64,000 bases of DNA, taken from positions 62,001-126,000 of the forward strand of contig QFOD01000001.1 in assembly GCA_003241055.1 (NCBI GenBank). Direction: 5' to 3'. This document shows, in pieces, positions 57,755 through 64,000 of the stretch (its first letter is position 1; each line of letters begins with the position of its first letter). Origin of the DNA: Roseateles depolymerans (lineage in GTDB: Bacteria; Pseudomonadota; Gammaproteobacteria; Burkholderiales; Burkholderiaceae_C). The position numbers were made by a program, and so were the translations under genes. Below the pieces are notes generated by a model. It searched no databases. It had not been told where the DNA came from and saw only the letters and a program-made list of their open reading frames with translations.

Positions 57755-58321
57755 ATGAGCATCAAGAGCGACAAGTGGATACGCCGCATGGCCGAGCAGC
57801 ACGGCATGATCGAGCCCTTCGAGCCCGGCCAGATCCGCGAGCAGAACGGCCGCAAGATCGTCAGCTACGGCACCAGCAGCTATGGCTATGACATCCGTTG
57901 CGCGCCCGAGTTCAAGGTCTTCACCAACATCCACAGCACCGTGGTGGATCCGAAGAACTTCGACGAGAACAGCTTCGTCGACGTCAACAAGGACGTCTGC
58001 ATCATCCCGCCCAACAGCTTCGCGCTGGCGCGCACGGTGGAGTACTTCCGCATCCCGCGCAATGTGCTGACGGTCTGCCTGGGCAAGAGCACCTACGCGC
58101 GCTGCGGCATCATCGTCAACGTGACGCCCTTCGAGCCCGAGTGGGAGGGTTACGTGACGCTGGAGTTCAGCAACACCACGCCGCTGCCGGCCAAGATCTA
58201 CGCAGGCGAGGGCTGCGCCCAGGTGCTGTTCTTCGAGAGCGACGAGGTCTGCGAGACCAGCTACAAGGACCGTGGCGGCAAGTACCAGGGCCAGGTCGGC
58301 GTCACGCTGCCCAAGACCTGA
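57755..58321 (+). CDS. dcd: dCTP deaminase
   Basis: Deaminates dCTP to dUTP for thymidylate synthesis. The 188-residue protein includes the conserved SYGTSSYGYDIRC, FALARTVEYFRIPRNVL, GKSTYARCGI (substrate Arg) and VTPFEPEWEGYVTLEFSNTTPLPAKIYAGEG with the catalytic Glu. It lies 17 bp after rnhA with AAAGGA upstream, so it is probably co-transcribed. An imperfect hairpin (CGGATAA 58344-58350 with TTATCCG 58368-58374) follows it. Confidence 0.97.
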   Translation: MSIKSDKWIRRMAEQHGMIEPFEPGQIREQNGRKIVSYGTSSYGYDIRCAPEFKVFTNIHSTVVDPKNFDENSFVDVNKDVCIIPPNSFALARTVEYFRIPRNVLTVCLGKSTYARCGIIVNVTPFEPEWEGYVTLEFSNTTPLPAKIYAGEGCAQVLFFESDEVCETSYKDRGGKYQGQVGVTLPKT

Positions 58322-58434
58322 ACGTGCTGCGGCACATCTGCGGCGGATAAGGCGGTCTTTTCGGCCTTTATCCGGGCTTGGCCTGGCCGAGCGGTCGGCA
58401 CCATCGGTTTCACCCCGATGTGCCGCCGCCCACC

Positions 58435-58821
58435 ATGCTGATCCCTCTGCATCTGATCCCGCCGCTCGCAGATGAACCCGCTTCGCTGGGTGAGCCCGGC
58501 CATGCACTGGGCCCGGCCACGGGGCTGCATATCGCGCCGGGCTGGCATCTGGGCGACCTGCGTGCGCTGGGATCTCCGCTGGTGGGGGCGGCCGGTACCG
58601 AACATGCGGCGGTGCGCACCGCCGACCTGCTCCGCTTCGGCCAGCTGATGGCCGACGCCGGTCAGCCCATCAACCCGACCCGCATGCTCTACGACCGCCG
58701 CTACGCCTTCGTCAGCCTCGCCGAAGGGCGGGCGACGGCGCATGACGAACTGGCCACGCTGTCGCTGGAACTGTTCGAGGCCTACCAGGCTGCTGGCGAA
58801 TGGATTGGCCTGGCGCACTGA
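58435..58821 (+). CDS. Uncharacterised 128-residue protein
   Basis: I do not recognise a family. The ATG at 58435 starts MLIPLHLIPPLADEPASL. The protein is mildly acidic, has no signal peptide or membrane segment, and ends with a helical stretch (HDELATLSLELFEAYQAAGEWIGLAH). Base composition and codon use match its neighbours, and no longer competing frame exists here, which supports a real gene. A longer GTG or ATG start (58378) is possible. Confidence 0.5.
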   Translation: MLIPLHLIPPLADEPASLGEPGHALGPATGLHIAPGWHLGDLRALGSPLVGAAGTEHAAVRTADLLRFGQLMADAGQPINPTRMLYDRRYAFVSLAEGRATAHDELATLSLELFEAYQAAGEWIGLAH

Positions 58822-58939
58822 GCGCACCGCGTATCGTTCGATAGCCTGGGGTTATCCCCCCTGCCTTTTCACACTGACGGGGCGCCCGGTCCCGCGGTTA
58901 GTCTTGCAGCTTCGCGTTTTGTTTCCAACGACGGACTGC

Positions 58940-61123
58940 ATGAAACCCATCTCCCTCTCGCTGCTGGCCGCCTCGCTGGCCGCCGCCGGTATCGCCCAGG
59001 CCAATGAAGGCATGTGGATGCCCAAGCAACTGCCGCAGATCGCCAAGGACCTGCGCGCCACGGGCCTCGCGATCGACCCCAACAAGCTGCAGGACCTGAC
59101 CACCTTCCCGATGGGCGCGGTCGTCTCGCTGGGCGGCTGCACGGCCAGCTTCGTGTCGCCCCAAGGCCTGGTGGTCACCAACCACCACTGCGCCTACGGC
59201 AGCATCCAGTACAACTCCAAGCCCGAGCGTGACCTGATCAAGACCGGCTTCTACGCCGCCACGCTGGCCGACGAACTGCCTGCCGCGCCGGGCAGCCGCG
59301 TGCTGGTGACGGTGGACATGAAGGACGTCACCGCCCAGGTGCTGAACGCCAAGACGCAGGCACTGGCCGGCAAGGCCCGCACCGATGCGATCGAGGCTTC
59401 TGAAAAGGCCATCGTGGCCGCCTGCGAGGCCGACAAGGGCCACCGCTGCAATGTGTACCCCTTCTTCGGCGGCCTGCAGTACCAGCTGATCAAGCAGATG
59501 GAAATCCGCGACGTGCGCCTGGTGCACGCGCCGGCCGACATGGTGGGCCGCTTCGGTGGCGATACCGACAACTGGATGTGGCCGCGCCACACCGGCGACT
59601 ACAGCTTCTACCGCGCCTACGTGGGCCCGGACGGCAAGCCGGCCGACTACAGCAAGGACAACAAGCCCTACCAGCCCAAGTACCACCTGAAGATCGCGTC
59701 CAGCCCGCTGAACGACGGCGACTTCGTGATGGTCACCGGCTACCCCGGCCGCACCAACCGCCACCGCCTGCCGCGCGAGGTGGACTTCACCTTCGGCTGG
59801 GAGCAGAAGGCCGTCGTCGCCGCGATGGGCGAGTCCATCGACCTGATCAAGGCCGAGACTGCCGGCCGCCGCGACGCCGAGATCAAGATGGCCGCGCGCA
59901 TGCAGGGCCTGAACAACTACTACAAGAACCGTCAGGGCCAGCAGGCCAGCTACGACGGCAGCGACATCCTGGCGCGCAAGACCGCGGCCTTCGACCAGCT
60001 CAAGGCCTGGGTGAACGCCGACGCCAAACGCAAGGAACGCTACGGTGCCGACATCGCCGCCACCGACAGCCTGCTGGGTGAGCGCGAGACCATCGCCAAG
60101 GCGGAATACCTGCTGGGCTTCTCCACCCCGTCCATGCTGGGCTCGGCCCGCCAGCTCTACCAGCTGGCCCAGGAGCGCACCAGGCCGGACGCCGAGCGCA
60201 AGTCCGGCTACCAGGACCGCGACCTGGCCCGCCTGCGCGCCGGCCTGCAGCAGCTGGACCGCCGCTACGACGAGCAGACCGACAAGCGCCTGGTGGCCCA
60301 CTTCCTGGCCAAGTACCTGGCCCAGCCGGCCGGCACGCTGAATGCCGCGCTGCTGGACGCCTGGGGCCTGAAGGCCGGCCAGGACGAGCCCAGCATCCGC
60401 GCCCGTCTGGACGTGGTCTACGCCGCCAGCAAGCTGGCCGACACCGCCACCCGCATGGGCTGGCTGGACAAGGACGTGGCCGCCTTCAAGGCCAGCGACG
60501 ACGCCTTCATCAAGATGGCCGTGGCGCTGTATGCGGACGACCGTGCCCGCGAAGACCGCGACAAGGAACTGGGCGGCAAGCTGCAGAAGGCCTATGCCGG
60601 CACGCAGCAGGCCATGATCGACTTCCACGCCAGCCGTGGCGAGGTGGTCTACCCCGACGCCAACAGCACGCTGCGCATCAGCTTCGGCAAGGTGCAGGGC
60701 CGCGACCATGGCGGTGCCGACGGCACGGCCTGGACGCCGTTCACCACGCTGCGCGGCATTGTCGAGAAGGCCAAGGGCCCGGGTCAGCCGGGTTCGGACG
60801 AGTTCAACGCGCCCGCCGAACAGCTCGCGGCCATCAAGGCCAAGCAGTACGGCAACTACTACGTGAAGAGCCTGGACTCGGTGCCGGTGAACTTCCTGGC
60901 GACGCTGGACACGACCGGTGGCAACTCCGGCTCGCCGGTGCTGAACAAGAACGCCGAACTGGTGGGCCTGCTGTTCGACGGCACGCTGGACGCGGTGATC
61001 TCCGACTGGGACTACAACCCCAAGAACGTGCGCAGCATCGTGCTGGATGCCCGCTACATGCTGTGGCAGATGAGCGTGGTCGACAAGGCGACGCGGGTGC
61101 TGCAGGAAATGGGTGTGAAGTAA
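58940..61123 (+). CDS. S46-family dipeptidyl-peptidase, DPP7-like
   Basis: Periplasmic serine exopeptidase that removes dipeptides from peptide N-termini. The ATG at 58940 gives 727 residues with a signal peptide (MKPISLSLLAASLAAAGIAQA). The catalytic triad is visible in part as His in VVTNHHCAYG and Ser in TTGGNSGSPVLN, and GDTDNWMWPRHTGDYSFYRAYVG is family-specific. After the Ser motif the sequence reads LLFDG; Gly at this site is characteristic of DPP7 (broad or hydrophobic P1), whereas DPP11 has Arg. A role in peptide nutrition is inferred. Confidence 0.93.
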   Translation: MKPISLSLLAASLAAAGIAQANEGMWMPKQLPQIAKDLRATGLAIDPNKLQDLTTFPMGAVVSLGGCTASFVSPQGLVVTNHHCAYGSIQYNSKPERDLIKTGFYAATLADELPAAPGSRVLVTVDMKDVTAQVLNAKTQALAGKARTDAIEASEKAIVAACEADKGHRCNVYPFFGGLQYQLIKQMEIRDVRLVHAPADMVGRFGGDTDNWMWPRHTGDYSFYRAYVGPDGKPADYSKDNKPYQPKYHLKIASSPLNDGDFVMVTGYPGRTNRHRLPREVDFTFGWEQKAVVAAMGESIDLIKAETAGRRDAEIKMAARMQGLNNYYKNRQGQQASYDGSDILARKTAAFDQLKAWVNADAKRKERYGADIAATDSLLGERETIAKAEYLLGFSTPSMLGSARQLYQLAQERTRPDAERKSGYQDRDLARLRAGLQQLDRRYDEQTDKRLVAHFLAKYLAQPAGTLNAALLDAWGLKAGQDEPSIRARLDVVYAASKLADTATRMGWLDKDVAAFKASDDAFIKMAVALYADDRAREDRDKELGGKLQKAYAGTQQAMIDFHASRGEVVYPDANSTLRISFGKVQGRDHGGADGTAWTPFTTLRGIVEKAKGPGQPGSDEFNAPAEQLAAIKAKQYGNYYVKSLDSVPVNFLATLDTTGGNSGSPVLNKNAELVGLLFDGTLDAVISDWDYNPKNVRSIVLDARYMLWQMSVVDKATRVLQEMGVK

Positions 61124-61209
61124 CCCACCCCCTACGGCCTGACGGCCGCCCCCTCAAGGGGGCGCTGCCAGTGGCCCGGCCAAGCCGGTTCCACGGCAGC
61201 CGCTGGATG
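61124..61209 (+). repeat. Burkholderiales-type intergenic repeat, copy 2
   Basis: Second copy of the element at 52874, again starting at a stop codon: CCCACCCCCTACGGCCTGACGG, then CCCCCTCAAGGGGG, GCCAG, and a GGTTCCACGGCAGCCGCTGGATG end. Longer than copy 1 by a GTGGCCCGGCCAAGCC insertion. Confidence 0.65.
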
Positions 61210-61214
61210 AGAAG

Positions 61215-61240
61215 AAGGGCAGCCTCGGGCTGCCCTTTTT
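61215..61240 (+). terminator. Rho-independent terminator of the S46 peptidase gene
   Basis: AAGGGCAGCC (61215-61224) pairs with GGCTGCCCTT (61228-61237), 3-nt loop, continuing into a T5 run (61236-61240). It lies between the convergent peptidase and yceI-type genes. Confidence 0.9.
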
Positions 61241-61242
61241 CG

Positions 61243-61848
61243 TTATTCGGCGGCGACGGCCTCGACCTGGATGCGCAGGTTCACGTCCATGTTGAAGCCC
61301 CAGTCCTTGCCGGCCGTGAGGCCGAAGTCCTCGCGGTTGAAGCTGCCGATGGCGTCGGCGCCGCACCAGTCGCGCTTGAGCATCGGGTGGGGCAGGCACT
61401 TGAGCTGATGGATGGCCAGCGTCACCGGCCGGGTGCGGCCGTTCAGCGTCAGCTCGCCGACCACCTGGGTGGGCAGGCCCGTGCGGACCGTGTCCAGCCG
61501 GCCCTTGAACACCGCCGTACCGGGGTTCTTCTCGAGGTTGAAGAAGTCCTTGCCGCGGGCCCAGGTGTTCATCGCGTCCAGGCCGAAGTCGATGCTGGCC
61601 AGGTCCATCTGCACCTCTACCGAGCCGGTGCCGGTGGCCTTGTCGTAGACCAGGCTGCCGCTGTTCTTGTTGAGCTTGCCGCGCCAGACCGACAGGCCCA
61701 TATGGTCGGCCTCGAAGCTGGGGTAGGTGTGCGTGGGGTCGAGCTCGTAGCGCACGGGAGCGGCCTGGGCGGCGCTGGCGGCCAGCATCAGGCTGCTGCA
61801 CAGCAGCGCAGGCAGACGGGATGGGGTGGCGCAGGCGTGCGGTGTCAT
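61243..61848 (-). CDS. YceI-family periplasmic protein
   Basis: Lipocalin-like polyisoprenoid-binding protein of 201 residues with a signal peptide (cleavage near AASAAQA, residue 30). YELDPTHTYPSFEADHMGLSVWRGKL and the DFFNLEKNPGTAVFKG/GELTLNGRTRPVTLAI blocks are typical. Two Cys residues in the C-terminal half (LKCLP, DWCGAD) may form a disulfide. Its physiological ligand is unknown. Confidence 0.92.
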   Translation of the reverse strand: MTPHACATPSRLPALLCSSLMLAASAAQAAPVRYELDPTHTYPSFEADHMGLSVWRGKLNKNSGSLVYDKATGTGSVEVQMDLASIDFGLDAMNTWARGKDFFNLEKNPGTAVFKGRLDTVRTGLPTQVVGELTLNGRTRPVTLAIHQLKCLPHPMLKRDWCGADAIGSFNREDFGLTAGKDWGFNMDVNLRIQVEAVAAE

Positions 61849-61944
61849 TCGAGAGTCCTTTCGGGTCCATGCCGGCGCAAGCCGGGTCAGGGTGGGGCAG
61901 GATGCCTGACACTACGACGAGTCATCACCCGGGATATCGACATC

Positions 61945-63279
61945 TTGTTCCTGCTGCCGTTTCGCCGTTGCCTGCCCCCCGCTTTGCTGACCCTGGCCCT
62001 GGCGGCCTGCGCGCCGTTGCCGCCCCAGCAACCGGCCGGCGAGAAGCGCTACACCGCGCCTGAGTTGCTGGCGCTGCGGCCCGCAGACTTCCGCTGGCCG
62101 GCGGCGTCGCAGGAGGGCGAGCAGGCGCAGCGCGAGGCGGCGCTGGCACAGCTGCGTGCCGGCTTGGCACAGCCGGCCGGCCAGCCGCGTGATGCGGCAT
62201 TGCCCGCGTTGCTGCAGCAGGTGGCCCACTACAACGCCGAGATCGACACGGCCCGCCCGCTGCTGCTGGCCGCGCTGCCGGGCCTGGCCGCGCGTGATGC
62301 GGAGGCGCAGCGCGCGCTGCTGACCGCGGCCTACACGCTCTATCCGCAGGAGGCCGCGCCGCTGCTGTGGCCGCTGCTGCCGCAGCTCGGTGCGAGCAAG
62401 CCGTTCGCGATCGCCGCCTACACGCTGCTGCAGGCCGAGCCAGCATCGGCAGCGCGGCTGCGCGACGCGCTGGCGCAGCAGTTTCCCCGTTGGGAGGACG
62501 ATGCCCGGCTGGTGGCGCTGATGCAGCGCCTGCTGCCCGGCCCGGGCGAGCGCCCGCCGCTGGCCGAGCTGCTGGCCGCACCGCTGCGGCCCGGCTATCC
62601 GGTGATCTTCAGCCTGCAGCGCCCGGGGCGCGACGCGATGGGCCTGGCCCTGGTGCGCGACGCCAGCGGGCGCTTCGTGCGCGAGCCCGACGGCCGGCTG
62701 TTCGCCTCGCCCCAGATGGCGCGCGCCCGCAGCGGCCTGCCGGGCACGCTCACCAACGGCAACACGCCGCAGGGCCTGTTCGCCATCGTCGGCGCCGGCA
62801 CGGCCACCAACCCCGACATCGGCCCCGTGCCCTATCTGCACAGCAAGCTGCCGATCGAGGCCTCGCCCGCCGAGTTCGAGCATGCCGACCTGACCCTGGC
62901 CTGGACGGCCGAGGTCTACAACAGCTTTCTGCCGCCATCCTGGCAGGCCTGGGCGCCCATCCACGAGGCCTGGCTGGCCGGCCGCGCGGGCCGTGACGAG
63001 ATCCTCGTGCACGGCAACACCATCAACCCGGTCTATTACGCCGGCAGCCGCTTCTACCCGGGCGCGCCGCAGGCCGGCTGCCTGGTGTCGCAGGAGGACT
63101 GGGATGCCGGCACGGGCCGCCTGCGGGCCAGCTGGCAGCTGCGGCTGGCACAGGCCTATGCGGCGGCCGGTGGGCCGGCCGACCTGGCCGGCTACCTGGT
63201 GGTGGTGGAGCTGGGCGCGGCCGACGCACCCGTCAGCCTGGCCGAGGCCCAGGCGCTGGTCGAGGCGGCCGGGCGATGA
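61945..63279 (+). CDS. Putative lipoprotein with YkuD-like (L,D-transpeptidase) signature
   Basis: The frame from TTG 61945 gives 444 residues starting with a signal and lipobox (LTLALAACAPL). Residues about 30-200 are Ala/Leu/Gln-rich helices with no recognised domain. The C-terminal third has GLPGTLTNGNTPQGLFAI, EILVHGN and, about 20 residues later, APQAGCLVS, reminiscent of the HG...GC(I/V)R active site of L,D-transpeptidases, although the Ser and Arg of the usual motif are missing. The start is weak because no ATG or GTG is in frame nearby. The stop overlaps the next start (ATGA). Confidence 0.6.
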   Translation: MFLLPFRRCLPPALLTLALAACAPLPPQQPAGEKRYTAPELLALRPADFRWPAASQEGEQAQREAALAQLRAGLAQPAGQPRDAALPALLQQVAHYNAEIDTARPLLLAALPGLAARDAEAQRALLTAAYTLYPQEAAPLLWPLLPQLGASKPFAIAAYTLLQAEPASAARLRDALAQQFPRWEDDARLVALMQRLLPGPGERPPLAELLAAPLRPGYPVIFSLQRPGRDAMGLALVRDASGRFVREPDGRLFASPQMARARSGLPGTLTNGNTPQGLFAIVGAGTATNPDIGPVPYLHSKLPIEASPAEFEHADLTLAWTAEVYNSFLPPSWQAWAPIHEAWLAGRAGRDEILVHGNTINPVYYAGSRFYPGAPQAGCLVSQEDWDAGTGRLRASWQLRLAQAYAAAGGPADLAGYLVVVELGAADAPVSLAEAQALVEAAGR

Positions 63280-63584
63280 GCGGCCTGCAGTTCCTGCTGT
63301 TCGAGCGCAGCGAGGGGGATGACGGCACGGTCACGCTGGATGCGCTGGCCAGCACCCGCGCCGCCCAGCACAAGGCGGTGCTGGCCGAGGTGGCCGCGGT
63401 GCTGGACTGGGCCGGGCGCGAGTTTCCGGGCCAGCAGGGCCCGCTCGAAGAGGGCATGACCTGGCACCACGACCTGCAGATCAGCGAGGAGCCCGGCGGC
63501 TGGCTGGCCGTGGCGCTGAGCCTGGGCTGCACGCCGCCGTTTGCCGATGCGCTGCTGGCGCGCTTTGCGGGGGAGGAGGCATGA
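63276..63584 (+). CDS. Uncharacterised 102-residue protein
   Basis: I recognise no family. The acidic soluble protein begins MSGLQFLLFERSEGDDGTVTLDALAS and contains a Trp-rich middle (DWAGREF, MTWHHDLQ). It overlaps the lipoprotein stop by ATGA and the following gene start by ATGA, so it is translated as part of a three-gene unit. Confidence 0.7.
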   Translation: MSGLQFLLFERSEGDDGTVTLDALASTRAAQHKAVLAEVAAVLDWAGREFPGQQGPLEEGMTWHHDLQISEEPGGWLAVALSLGCTPPFADALLARFAGEEA

Positions 63585-64000
63585 GGCGTGCTGCCTGGCA
63601 TGTGAGGCCGCTGTGGATGGCCGCTCTGTTCACGCTGAGCGCGGGCCTGCTGCTGGCCGGCTCGGCGCGGGCGGTGGAGGACGGGGCGCAGCTGGCGGCG
63701 GCCGACGCGGGGCAGCAGGTGCTGGACCGCAGTTCGGGCCTGCAATGGGCGCGTTGCGTCGAAGGCATGCAGTGGGATGGTCGCGGCTGCCGGGGCGCGG
63801 CCCGGCTGGCCACGCATGCCGAGGCACTGGCGCTGGCCCGCGAACGCAGCAAGGCCGAGGGCCGGCTGTGGCGGGTGCCCAGGGTGTCGGAATGGCGCCA
63901 GCTGTCCGAGCATCTGGCGGTGTCGCGCGAGCCTGCGGACAGGCTGTTCCCGGCGGCACCGGCCGGCTGGTACTGGAGCAGCACGGCCCAGGTCGACAGC
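63581..64000 (+). CDS. DUF1566 (Lcl-domain) exported protein, 3'-truncated by window edge
   Basis: Open from the ATG at 63581 to the window end (140 codons). A signal peptide (MRRAAWHVRPLWMAALFTLSAGLLLAGSARA, split around residue 31) is followed by VLDRSSGLQWARC, GCRGAARLATHAEALALARE and LWRVPRVSEWRQL, the repeating D..TGL.W...EA...W..P...E pattern of DUF1566 proteins. These are often surface or fimbria-associated. It overlaps the upstream small gene by ATGA. The C-terminus is not visible. Confidence 0.7.
   Translation, partial: MRRAAWHVRPLWMAALFTLSAGLLLAGSARAVEDGAQLAAADAGQQVLDRSSGLQWARCVEGMQWDGRGCRGAARLATHAEALALARERSKAEGRLWRVPRVSEWRQLSEHLAVSREPADRLFPAAPAGWYWSSTAQVDS

Overview
The window is high-GC DNA with gene orders typical of Betaproteobacteria, order Burkholderiales: hrpA/argA/yggX, ffs-dnaX-ybaB-recR, hemH-hslR-grpE-dnaK-dnaJ, rpsF-priB-rpsR-rplI-dnaB and dnaG-rpoD. 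A PEP-CTERM surface protein, a glgC-glgA pair, a PA0069-type radical SAM gene and a characteristic intergenic repeat (52874 and 61124) suggest the Rubrivivax/Leptothrix/Roseateles side of the order. The genus is an inference. Nearly the whole window is chromosomal housekeeping DNA; I see no insertion sequence, prophage, CRISPR array or tRNA.

Layout. 1-2151: end of lpxB, then rnhB and a TrmH-family methyltransferase, translationally coupled. 2242-4964: glycogen genes glgC-glgA. 4992-8445: divergent ppsR/ppsA (PEP synthase and its regulator). 8529-10607: a large sodium:solute symporter. 10628-13855: ribosomal/primosomal operon rpsF-priB-rpsR-rplI, then dnaB. 13898-15048: a radical SAM gene under a LexA operator. 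15068-18547: eptA and a receiver-TPR protein. 18759-23071: heat-shock block dnaJ-dnaK-grpE-hslR with a sigma-32 promoter. 23184-25973: PEP-CTERM repeat protein lodged between hslR and hemH. 25940-28003: hemH preceded by a cyclase-FHA gene. 28065-35827: rpoD, dnaG and a GGDEF-EAL protein. 36090-42722: an H-NS-type protein, yggX, argA and hrpA. 42864-47046: a pseudokinase-HDOD/kinase-HDOD-GAF pair. 47110-48675: a LuxR island. 48758-53998: SRP RNA, sirB2, purM, dnaX, ybaB, recR and a MAPEG protein. 54038-58321: mltD-gloB, a methyltransferase, rnhA and dcd. 58435-64000: an S46 peptidase, a YceI protein, and a coupled cluster of a lipoprotein, a small protein and a DUF1566 protein.

The most notable part is the LuxR island at 47.1-48.7 kb. 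A LuxR-family regulator with an atypical ligand pocket sits between two lux-box-like palindromes sharing an identical 15-bp core. One is spaced to activate an 18-residue hydrophobic peptide (MSFINLILEVLGLPYTGF) that has an ideal Shine-Dalgarno site and is followed by a hairpin. The other is spaced to activate a divergent 148-residue protein that may be RsaM-like. No luxI is present. This looks like a compact quorum-sensing or LuxR-solo circuit with a micropeptide or small-RNA output.

Other regulatory sites read directly from the sequence are a LexA box inside the core promoter of a nearly leaderless radical SAM gene, perfect DnaA boxes just upstream of dnaB and near dnaK, a sigma-32 promoter for grpE, and strong -35/-10 pairs for rpsF and rpoD.
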